Positions 46,561 through 57,388 of a stretch of 64,000 bases of DNA are shown piece by piece (within the stretch, counting starts at the first letter, position 1; every line of letters begins with the position of its first letter). A model generated the notes under the pieces. That model searched no databases. It was not told the origin of the DNA and saw nothing but the letters and a program-made list of their open reading frames with translations. The translations under genes and the position numbers were made by a program. Location: positions 10,430,001-10,494,000 of the forward strand of contig NC_056752.1 in NCBI RefSeq assembly GCF_018687715.1. The letters run 5' to 3'. The DNA comes from Carya illinoinensis. Its lineage: Eukaryota; Streptophyta; Magnoliopsida; Fagales; Juglandaceae.

Positions 46561-48570
46561 TGGCAATCTAGGAATAGGTGTTCCAGTTTGATCATGAAGA
46601 GCGCTGACTTGTAAAGGGGCCGAGCATAAATGCATGCATGCACATATGCTGCCTCTTTGTTCTCATCATTATATTCATGATCATTACGTAGTGTCAGAGC
46701 ATTGACAATGGCCTCGCCATTGCCTAATGCAATTCTAAAATTTGGTTATATTTTTCAAAAAGCTTCCACATCGGTCTAGTTAAACTGATGCTATCTTGAC
46801 TTTGTGCTACAATAAATTAGTCTCCCTGGCCATTGTTGGCGATCTACTGTAGGAGGATCAAAACATTGATTTATTATTTCCGCATTCCCTTCTTTCTTCA
46901 CGGACGTTATTCTTCTCTCTTGGCGATAGGGAGAGAAACCAAGAGGAATTTACGGCTGCTAACTGAAGGTGGCATGGAGGGCTGGCACGCTCGGTGGTTC
47001 ACAAGCAATAGGAGTAGGTGCTTTGTTTTAATCAACAAAAATAAAGGTTAGTTGAGTATGGTTGCAACAGGTTGAGTGTGGTAGCAGTGGTGAGTTTTCT
47101 ATTAAGAAGTGAATGAAGAGAATGATCGAGTGAAAGGAATAAGAAGAAGATAGGAGAAAACCATTTCTCATTCATTTGGAATCTGCTCCGTAATGGCTCT
47201 GTACAATATTCCTATATCTCATAGCAGTTGCCATAGTTGGAAAAAAAAAATACAAAAATTTGCTATCGTACGAGGCACAAACATAGTAAAGTAGAAAGCA
47301 GGAAAAGTAATGTAATAGTTAGGAGGCGCTTGGGAAGCGTTAGCCAACCCAACCACGAGATATTTCACGATTTCATAGTACTGGTTCCATTATGTAGGCG
47401 TGGATGTGGTTTGCATAGATGAGTTTGATGAGTGAAACAGAGTGTTTCAGCCAATGTGGGGAAAATAGAGTGTCCATTGAATTGTTCTAGAGAATAAACA
47501 AGGTGGAAAAAATAGTATATGAAGTGTATTTGGAAAATTAGTTAAAAAATAATAATTTTATTTTTTAATAAAGTTATTAATTAATATATGAAGTGTATTT
47601 GTAAAATATTAAAAAAATTATCAAATATTATTAAAGTATATAATATTATGTTATTATTTGGATTTTAAAATAAATAGTCTAATGTAAATTAATCTAGTTA
47701 GAAATCTATATTATAACCAAAAGACTACATTAAAATTCCATTTTAGACTCGACTCTCAACTTAATTTGCCAACGACACTTTTGCATGGAGATCATCAATT
47801 TCCCATGCAAGCATGCATCTTTCCATTCAGCAATTCCAGTCTTGCATGTGTAATTTCCAATCTTTTTGTTCAAGGGGACAGTAATTTTCGAATCTGTTAT
47901 AAATGCTCGACTATTTTCATAGATCCATTTCAGCTCATCCTCATTGCCAATGGCAACCGCCCTTCAAATTCAAACACAATTCAAATAAATAAAATATATA
48001 ATAATATTTTATTAAAACATGATTTTATGCGAATATCATTTTCTATATTTTTATTTAAATAATAAAATTAACTATCAATAATAGTTGACTTGAAGATTCC
48101 TCCCTAAGTTTCCAAAGAATATTGTGATTATCATTTTATTTACTTAATAATTAACAAAAATAAAATTAAAAAAAGAAGAAGAAAACATGCATGCATGACT
48201 TCCCTTATAAAGCAGAGAGGCCGATCGAGTATGTTCAAAATAAATTGTTTTTAAATAATTAGAAACTATTTTTATCAAGATTATTTTTAAAATAATTTAT
48301 TTATCAGAAAAATTTCACAAATACTTTTTAATTTTTTTTCTGAATCGTTTGAATTTTATTTTATTTTTCACATCATGGTATTTATGTCAAATTATTTTAT
48401 TGAGGCGGTAGATGTTGTGAAATACACAATAATATATTAAAAATTATAATAAAATTAACATTCAAACGAAATCAATTTGAACTGAGGAACAGAAATCTCG
48501 CTCTCTTTAAGGATATATATTCAAGCCTTCTGTGGTGTATAAAATCTCAAATTAACTGATGCAGCATAAC
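46561..48570. other. Intergenic, possible MITE end
   Basis: At 46702 the sequence GAGCATTGACAATGG resembles the AGAGCATTG end of the MITE found in gag, but no matching right end was located. Two short plus-strand frames (46833-47051, 47237-47422) are not recognised. The rest is AT-rich. Confidence 0.4.
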
Positions 48571-48688
48571 TCACTACAAGAAAAATGATCTTTTGTGACC
48601 AATTTATAGTAAGGCAAAGACTATTAGCAACTAAAATAGTCTTTTAATTACTATAAATTAGTTGTAAAAAGTCATTTTTCTTGTAGTG
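48571..48688. mobile_element. Mini CACTA (En/Spm-type) element, 118 bp
   Basis: Both ends begin CACTACAAGAAAAATGA in inverted orientation and the inverted match extends about 41 bp (to CTAATTTATAGTAA) with few mismatches. It is flanked by ACT on each side (48568-48570 and 48689-48691), the 3-bp target duplication expected of CACTA elements. It has no coding capacity and needs transposase from elsewhere. Its near-perfect ends suggest recent movement. Confidence 0.93.
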
Positions 48689-51600
48689 ACTCATCTTGAT
48701 TTGATTCTTATAGTACAATATATCAACTGATTGTCGTATACTCCGAACCAACTCTACACAAGTGGTTGAATTCAAAGTTCCACCAAAATAATACATTTCT
48801 TTTATCTGAAAATATACTCTAAAAAATATACTTTCACTTGCTTGTTTTCCTTATCTTATTTTTGTATTTTTTTTCTTTCTTCAATCGTATAGTACAAAGA
48901 ACTAAACAATACAAATATATATAAGACTCAGAAGGAGCCGGGACGTACAAAGACGTAAACAGAAAAAGAATAAAAAGAAATAAATGGCCAACGTCAACAA
49001 CAATTATAGGCCAACGCCTACAACTTAAATAAGCCAACGTCTATAACTTAAATATGATAACCTTTTGGTGTTTGAGGGGCCAATGCCAAAATTGACAATT
49101 CAGGTACTGGTTGATTGCAAATCGAATGCTAGTTCAAGGTGGGTTTGAATATGTATTTCTTAATTATTATTTTAATATAATTTCTTATTGGATTTCTCTA
49201 AATTTAAATGGGCTGATTGAGAAATTCTAATTTTTTTTTGGGTCCTTGCATGACAAATAAGATGTAGACAGTTCTTTTTGTAATTTAATTATTTATTTTT
49301 AGATAGAAGTTGTGGGAGAGTAAACTAGCCAATGATTTGGAAACTAGCCGAACGTATGAATTGAATAAATATTTAACCCTATTTTCTTATTCTGAAAACG
49401 AGAGCTGGCCCATCTATTAACAAAAGAAAATTTCTATTTATAACCCGGCAGGTGTCAATATAATACGCATAGTAAGATGCTTATATCTTATAATTTAATT
49501 TAAAAAATAAATTTTAAAATTTGAATATTATAAATCAAATCTTATCATTTAAATGATATGAATGGTTGTATGTTCTATACATTAACTTAAAAATAGAATA
49601 ACTCTTAACAAAATGAACCAAAAGAGAAATTAAAAAACAGATCGAAGCCCTATTCTTTAAACAGAAAAAGGAAAATCAAGGAAATAAAAAGGCCAAGACC
49701 CAGTAGATTCAATTCTATATATTCTCAATTGGATGGATATTGGATTGAAGTCTATGATTTGTTTAACAATTTTCAGTCTTCACTATTTATTGGGAAAAAA
49801 AAAAAAGAGTAGTTTTATGAGATCCAAACTTAATCGTAATTTCCTTAACTGTTATGCAAAATGAATTTTTTCCTTAACATTTATGATATATAGAACCCAG
49901 GTGATTAATGACAGGGAAATCATCATAACCTAATGAGGCATGTGAATCAGTACTACTCTTTTCAGCTAACCCAAATACTAATTAAAAATATTGCCAATAT
50001 CGGGGAAAGAAACTGAGGTCTTAATTACATATTCTATTAGTCATACGGGTACACCTTATATGATATCCAGTATGGTAAGAATAAATATATATAGTATTTG
50101 AGATTCTATATTATTTAAAAATGAAAAGTTTTTATTTTTTATAAGATTTCAATGAGACTCGAATTATATCATTGACTAATTTTTTTGAAATAAAGGTCAT
50201 GTAGTTTGGGCCTTCTATTAGGATGTTATAAATAGTACTATCAAAGCCTATTCCAACTAAAAATATGGGACTTGAGTCATACTACTTACAACAAACTGGT
50301 CTCGTGACGAGAAATCTTATAAAGAGTAAGAATTTTTCATTCTCAAGCAATGTGAGATCTCAAACACTACCTACCTTTATTCCTATTATATGATATATTA
50401 GACCTTAGTGATATTATTATACAATCAATACGATGATCTTAAAAGACAAAACAAAATAATCTTTCATGAATCTGATGATATATGGTCGGGAATAAAGACT
50501 GCTTTAATTAAGAGAACTTAATATATATGATACTATTGAACCCACCCCACCAAAACATTTAAACAATTATTTGATCAATTCAATATATATTTATATATAT
50601 AATATTATATAACACCGGATATGCCATATATATATCCAGCTTTGTTTATACCCCTATTAATATTTGTCTTGTGTGATTGTACCTTACTTACTGACAATGT
50701 AGACTATGTACGTAAGAAATTAAGTGGATTAGCCCAAGACATGATGATCAGCTGTATTTGCCACCTTTTGGATTACATTATTGAATTATTTCTTCAAAAA
50801 GATGCCCTAAAGTACTCCTATGATCTTAGAAGAATACTACTTGAATTAGAGTGGCTTTGAATTTTGAAAATTATGCTTCTTAGGTGATCTAATGATCAAT
50901 CACTGCTTAATTTTCTCTTCGCCCCCCGTACTTCATGAATTATGTATGATTTTGGCACCCGACTCATGTTCACCTTTTAACAAGACACATCTTTTTATAT
51001 AGCAATAAATTATATATAAAATTAAAAATCAAAATTATTTTAAAAAACAAAGGATCGAGCTCACCATCCCAGCTTGAGGGTTTGGCTAAGAGCCATCAGC
51101 GTACGTAATGGTTGGCCTGACCAAACCATTAGTCTAACGGGGGGGTGGCTAACCACCCAAGGCATGCAACTATCATTCCAAATGGGATATCGGGGTCGAT
51201 CAAGTACTTTTGGGGTTGTAGACCACCCTCTCAAGAGCAGCAGCTTGGTGCCGAAGGTCCCTTGAGTTTTGTGTTTTCTTTTTTAATTTTAATAATATTA
51301 TTTACAGAATATTATGGATTATTGATTACATAAACTCATAAATTAACACGACTTTATATGATATATTAAATTTACTTTACAATTTAATATACTATATCAA
51401 ATTACGTAAATTTGTAAATTTATTTTTATATAATTTCTTTGTAAGTAAAGAATTTCTTCTTATATTTTTTGTTATCTCGATCAGAAGACTTAGTCGGCTT
51501 TATTGTTAATTAACTTGATTTCCTTAAAGGAAGTTTCTCGTTGACATATTCCAAGTTAATTTATTTAAGATGCACAATCATGAACACATCTCAACGGCAT

Positions 51601-52772
51601 CTAATTTCACAAATGACGTAGAATGTTGATTACTAGACACTTCAAATAACAAGTCAACAAAGAGATATATAAGAACTAAGCATAAAAGTCAAGAATACGT
51701 ATGAGTGACCAAAATATTGCTAATTAAGCATATATAAAAGGTATGCGTAAACAAAGGGACATCGACCCATAATTTTTTAAAGAGTTTTATTAAGTATAAG
51801 CAAGTTCGTGTACCAATTCACGCTCCGATGATCTTTATTATTTGAAAAAAATATAAAAAAAAAAAATTGAGAGAAGAAGAAAATCTCTTATCTCATGAAA
51901 ATTATTTCTGTCTTCAATTCATATTGTTTTGTTAAACAAATGTCTTACATATTAATATCGGTGCGCGAATTAGTGCACGAGCTCTGCTTGCAAGAAGATT
52001 TTTCCTAAAACTTTTGAGAAGTTTAAAGAATCCAATACACACATTAAAAATTATTTCCTATACAACTCAAACTTAATTCTACTTTAATTTTTATTTTTTC
52101 AAAATCGATCGAGCGTTTAAAATGTATTTAATATTCTTAATGGAGTTATAATAAAAAAAAAAAAAAAAAAGTATTGAAGGGGTCATGTGTCAATGTAGGT
52201 CCATCTCGATAGAAGATCGATCTACACAATTGCAAATTATTCTATTGATCATCACCTAGAAATTAGAATTATCAGGATCTGGTCCCAAGTTTCAAAGGGG
52301 TGGAAATGTAATATTGACTAGAGGGAATGGATAAGATTAAGGGAGTACAAAGAGAAAAACGGTAATATTTTAAAAAAATCCATATCTTTGACTTTAATTG
52401 AGGCTAGCTTTATATATATATATATATATATATACTAGTTGGCACTCAACGTACAAGGCACGTTTCTCTAATAAGAAGTAAAAAAAATATTATATTTAAT
52501 AAAAAATATATTCATTAGATATAATATTTATTTTTTATTAAATACAATATTACTAGACAACTATCAAAATTCTCTAAAATAAAGACCAATGCTTGAATAA
52601 ATAAAATATATGAAAAGATAGTAATGATAGTAATAATTACTTTCTATTACTAAAGTATTAAGTCAAAGACAAATAAGTTAAAACTGATACAAATTTAGAG
52701 GAATTGAAATTAGAGTTTTATTGAAATTACAATTTTTTCCTAAGAGGAGTATAATCAAATAATCAAACAGTC
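48689..52772. other. Long AT-rich intergenic region
   Basis: It contains one palindromic-MITE copy at 51.3-51.45 kb, a GC-richer patch at 51060-51260 and a TA run at 52410-52434. Two overlapping plus-strand frames cross that patch and neither is recognised. The frame at 50621-50860 lacks family features. I see no gene. Confidence 0.5.
51325..51455. repeat. Palindromic MITE family, copy D
   Basis: ACATAAACTCATAAATTAACA, then GATATATTAAATTTACTTTACAATTTAATATAC..., then the inverse end. The central block ATTTACTTTACAATT is shared almost exactly with copy A. Confidence 0.55.
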
Positions 52773-53758
52773 TCAAGCATGAGCCAAATAAGATGCATTA
52801 ATAACAAGGTTGGACATAATTGTTGATACTTGGGGGTGAATGTGACCACAAAACTTAGCAGCAAGTTTTCGTACATCGTCAAATTCAAACTTATGAAATG
52901 CCTTAAAATAAAGAACAGAAGAAATAAGTGCATCTCATTCAGTATACTGAAGCAAGTGAGGTTATTCATGTGAATCAACATGTTTAGAAGGAGAGCAGCA
53001 ACACTGTCATGATTGTTGATATCTTGATCCACTGAAATTTTTTCAAATAACAAGTAAAGATTTTACAAGTGAATTGTAACTAAAAAATTTGTAAAATGAG
53101 AAGCTTCAATTAGGATTTAGAGAACATTTATGGGAGAGATGAATGAAATTATTAGATCTAAAATATCATATCTTAAATACAATTAGTATTTCAGATTTAT
53201 ATTACGGTTTTGTAAGAAAGTGTGCATTATTAAAGGAGAAATAAAATGAAACACATAGAAGATTTAACAGAAGATAGAAACACAAATATGAATATTTGTA
53301 AAATATTATTTTATTATCTCGAAACAAAATTATAGAAATCTGAAGCTCTTCGCCTCATTGTTTAAACGCTCTTTCTTTTCAAAAATTTGCATGCCCCTCC
53401 TATCTAAAGGAGTAGGCAATCGAAAAGAAAATTTAAGTAAGAATTTTAAATTTCTGTTCTCTTACTTTAATGCTTCTATCTTCATGTTGGACTCCAGAAG
53501 AAGCCGTTGAAGAATAGAAATATTCTCATTGAGTTTGTCAACCCCACCAATCTTGGATTGTAGTCGCTGAAAAAATGCGATAATGGTTGATGCATATCGG
53601 GTATCGAAACTCACAAACTCGTAGATAATTTTATCATCTGACTTATTAGTCAGATCATTATTGTATTGCATTATAGCACCTACGGTAGAAGTAAAAACAA
53701 CTGGTGAACGAGGTGCAGAATACCTCATATGTTGGTTATGAGAAGATTGCTGAGCCAT
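52773..53758 (-). CDS. Candidate multi-exon gene or gene remnant, unknown function
   Basis: I do not recognise this family. Exon 53758-53466 starts with ATG and encodes 97 residues (MAQQSSHNQHM...), the last 40 suited to a coiled coil (KLNENISILQRLLLES). A GTAAGA donor at 53465 can be joined to an acceptor before 53399, giving 120 residues ending at 53330 (FEKKERLNNEAKSFRFL) across a short 66-bp intron. Further left, two exon-like stretches follow pyrimidine-rich acceptors: one near 53040 (DQDINNHDSVAALLLN) and 52901-52773 (FHKFEFDDVRKLAAKFCGHI, ending in a stop). They may be later exons of the same gene, of another isoform, or of a decayed gene. The exon-like codon use is the main support. 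Confidence 0.3.
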
Positions 53759-55569
53759 TGCAGAGTGAGAATGTAGAAAAAGATTGTAGAGTAAGAATGC
53801 AGACTAAATTTAGAAAAGTGAAGAAGATGAGATGCGAAAGAAAATGAGCTAAATAATTCTTTTATAGAGAAAATTATAACAAAGTATCTCTCTATTACTT
53901 CACAACATCTTTCGTGAAACATCTCTCTACAAGAGACAAGAGATGTAGCATCATAGTTCTGCGGCGCCTGACAGTTACATAAGACCTGTAAAAATCTTAC
54001 AGATCATAATTGTCTGATCTAAAACAGAGGGTTATCGTTTTTGTTGAGAGAGAGAGAGAGAGAGGGAGAGAGGGAGAGGTTAACGGCTTAATTTTGATGA
54101 ATTCTTTACTAAGTATGTTATTTAGAAGAACACTTAAAGTATATCATTCATATTTTTCTAAGGCAATCGAGAGTTTACCACTAAAACCGAAGATGTTAGA
54201 CATGGGTACAGCTGAAAAAATCCCGAGAGGTCGAATTCGCACCGTTTTCCATCAAAAAACCTTCCAAACAGAGCAAAAAAGAGAAAAACAAATAAGACAA
54301 CGGCCAAAATCTCTTCATACAAAGCTTTATCAATAAAAACGGAAACCCACATGCAAATTCTATGAGATAGGGCAAACAAAAGTAGAGAAAATAAGTGAGA
54401 GGAAAGAGAAGGTGATGAGCGAAATGATAGGAGTTGGGGTGGGTCAATGGAGAACACTTTTATTTCATGAGAGGAATGTGGGAGGTTTGTGTACGTGACA
54501 ATCCACACAAAGGAAACCCACATACAATGTATTTGTGCTGAGAAGTAGATTCTCTCCCACCAAATAAAAACCAGGCGTCCTTAAAGTGGTTTTCGATTTT
54601 ACTTTTTGGTGAATTACGACTTGTTTGGATGTTCGACTAGGTCTGTCTTCGACCCGTTAGATCCCTAGATTAACTACTATACTCGCAACACCATTAACAT
54701 GATATAACATCATATTTAATACATTACGCTACCCGTTCATTATTAATCAATCATTCAAAGGATAATTAATTATATATATAGGTGTTGTCTGTCCAATGGA
54801 AACGAAATAAGTATTAAAAAAGACAGCATGTTGATAAGGTAGCAGCTAGATAGCTAGCTGTAATTAATGATGTTATTAGCTATACATGATGATGATAAGA
54901 TCAAAACGAAACGATTAATCGATAGATCATCACGGATGTTTTTTTTTTTTTTTTGTGGGGTAATATTATATCATATATATCATTTTAAAAATAATTGTCG
55001 ATAGCAAATTTCAAGATGTAGGTCCCCCTAACTATTTTTGTATCCCTCATCTGTCTCAACGTCTGCATCCACTCTTGATCCTTTCAACATTTGATTTCAA
55101 CATTCTTTTATATCGGTGATCATACGATGAGTCTCGTACACCATATATTTGATATTTTTATTTTTTAAAATTAATTTAATTTTTTTATTTATTATTCATA
55201 TACTAAATATTTAATAAAAAATTAAAAAAATAGATGATATGTAGAATATTGAATGATAGATTTATATTTAAAATTATATATATATGTGGGCGCGCATGCA
55301 ATTTTATTTTTTATTTTTTTAATTCTCTTTTTCATATTAAGTGCTGAGCAAGCTGCTTGCTTGGCATTGGCAAGAGGTAAACCAATTAATTAAACTCACT
55401 ATAGGAATTAAGAAACTCATACATATATGCATCACAGCTGGATGTTGCTAGGTAGCTAGCTAGCATGCATGTGCAGTAGACTATTACCCTTGATAGTTGA
55501 AAACTTGAAAATTAATTAATTAATTAATGGTTGAGGGGGATGATAAGGAGTGATGTAGTAATAGTAGTG
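53759..55569. other. Intergenic, with a (GA)n microsatellite
   Basis: GA-rich repeat at about 54045-54079. Overlapping frames on both strands at 54.0-54.5 kb look accidental. The remainder is AT-rich and contains no recognised element ends. Confidence 0.5.
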
Positions 55570-56560
55570 GAATCAAGGTTAATGACAACCAAGGTATCAA
55601 CTCATTATAGTGGTTAGGTGATTTTTTTTAAATTTTTTATTCTTAATCATGTCTACTTTTTTCCTAATTTGTCGTTATTTTTTGCTCTTGTCGATTGATT
55701 TTTCATATTTTAAGTTTCGATTTCGAGTAAAACTGAAGTTGATTCGGCACTATTAATTTCAACTATTTTTTCTAATGATCAGACCATTGACATAGACGAT
55801 TTAACTTTTGACAAATTGATCCTAAGGGAACTAAATAATTATAAAGAGGACAAGGAATAGGACTGCCGCCATTAATCGTAAACACATCAAATTCATTGTT
55901 TTTGGATAATAATAATATTTATAATAATAATAATAATAATAATAATTGAATGATTGATTGACTTATCTCAAGAAGTGGTCCGCATTATAATTTTTTTTTT
56001 TTTATTGTCAAGTTTATAAAAGAAATCCTATAATTTATAAATTATTGCTGAAGAATTTTGTGGCCGCCTTCTTTAACTAATTACGAAGAGGCTGTTTGTA
56101 ATAACAACTCGCTTGAAAGCAATTGATATATTATTATGCATGAACTGCAATTCACTTTAAAGCAATTGAGATAGGAAGTTGCTCGTTATTTTCTTTGTAT
56201 TTGGCCCACCATCAAGAAAATTAAAGTACTGTTTATAGTCAAATTTATTAGGTGATGATTTAGAATATAAATCCATTGTCTTTGGTATCATCTTTTCCAG
56301 CTCCCACAACTAACACTACTTGAAAAGAAAATTTAAGAGTTTTACTATTTTTAAGGATAGTCATATTAATATATTAATATTAATTTATTTATATTTAAAA
56401 TTTAAATTAATATTATTTTTAAATTATTATTTTTAAGGATCCACTATCTATTAAAAATAAAGAGCGAGTCAAGCAAGGAGAAGAAAATGTGAAGACAAAC
56501 TAATAAATTTAAAAAATATATTTAGATAAAAATGAGATCTGAAAATTATTCCAACCATCA

Positions 56561-56674
56561 TCCAGCTTTAGCTTTTAAGTTTAGATTTTTGACTTTTGTC
56601 CAGCTTTAGCTTTTAAGTTTAGATTTTTGACTTTTGTCCAGCTTTAGCTTTTAAGTTTAGATTTTTGACTTTTG
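56561..56674. repeat. 38-bp minisatellite, three units
   Basis: Units start at 56561, 56599 and 56637 (TCCAGCTTTAGCTTTTAAG...) and are identical by eye. The corresponding place in copy 2 of the duplication (about 58440-58477) has one unit with one base change. Confidence 0.93.
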
Positions 56675-57021
56675 TCTTGCCAAAGATGAGAGAGAGGCAA
56701 AGAAAGGGATATCTTTGGGTCTATCGAAAGTGAAAAGTTTTTTTATGGCAATATCGTCAATGATGGGCCCACAAGCGGGGTCATCCTCCATGCCTAGATT
56801 CCTAAAAACCAAACTCACCTCTTCCTCATCCGCATCGAATGCGTAGGCGTACGGGTCCCATCCCTGCACGTTGTACAGCGTTTGTAAGTCGATCGTCTGC
56901 GATGCTGGCACTACCGACACGTTCAGCAATCAGTAACACCGCTATGCACCGCTCAACAGCAGGTAAGAGAGAGATTTTCCACCTCAAATCCATCGTAATA
57001 AGAAACCGTGTAATCTTGTAA
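56657..57021 (-). pseudogene. DUF642 cell-wall protein gene fragment, copy 1
   Basis: The minus frame at 56929-56657 reads LNVSVVPASQTIDLQ, LYNVQGWDPYAYAF and DDPACGPIIDDIAIKKLF, a strong match to the end of the first galactose-binding-like domain of plant DUF642 proteins (secreted cell-wall proteins that interact with pectin methylesterase). About 75 residues of a protein near 370 are present. It then runs into unrelated sequence and the minisatellite. Just upstream, in another frame, an ATG at 57021 opens a signal-peptide-like stretch (MDLRWKISLLPAVERCIAVLL); it may be the gene's own exon 1 joined out of frame by a deletion, which is inference. Confidence 0.82.
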
Positions 57022-57388
57022 GCGAAGTAAAATGAAAACAACAAATTAATTAAACAATAATTAACATCATCATTTCGAAGTTAAAAACCAAGTATAAAGG
57101 AAGAAAATTACGATAAGATCTACAAGAATCATTGCTAACACGAGAAAAATAATTGCTAAACTCCAAAAACTACAAATGATAAGCCAAGAACAAGAAACAG
57201 GATCTCTCAATTATTTTAGAAAGAATAGAACATCACTGACGAGGAGAAAAGAAAGCTATTATCTAAAGCATAGCCTAAAAGCATTAATACTCACCTGCAT
57301 GTGATGACAAAGCAAACAATAAACACCGCACCTATTTACATCAAACATATCTATTTAAAATTCTTGTTACTCAAAATAACTATGAGTT

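Larger units (their letters stand above)
55570..57388. repeat. Tandem segmental duplication, copy 1 (1.82 kb)
   Basis: It matches 57389-59204 from end to end at roughly 95% identity by eye. It starts at GAATCA and its partner starts and ends at the same hexamer. It contains a TAA-type microsatellite (55905-55945), three copies of a 38-bp minisatellite (56561-56674) and a DUF642 gene fragment on the minus strand. Confidence 0.95.

Noticed and set aside
50621..50860. 79-codon plus-strand frame
   Set aside because: No family features, no splice context, and AT-rich codon use like the surrounding DNA.
54010..54523. Frames on both strands around the (GA)n repeat
   Set aside because: The plus frame is seeded by the GA repeat (Arg/Glu run) and the opposite-strand frames are Phe/Leu/Ser-rich shadows; no supporting features.
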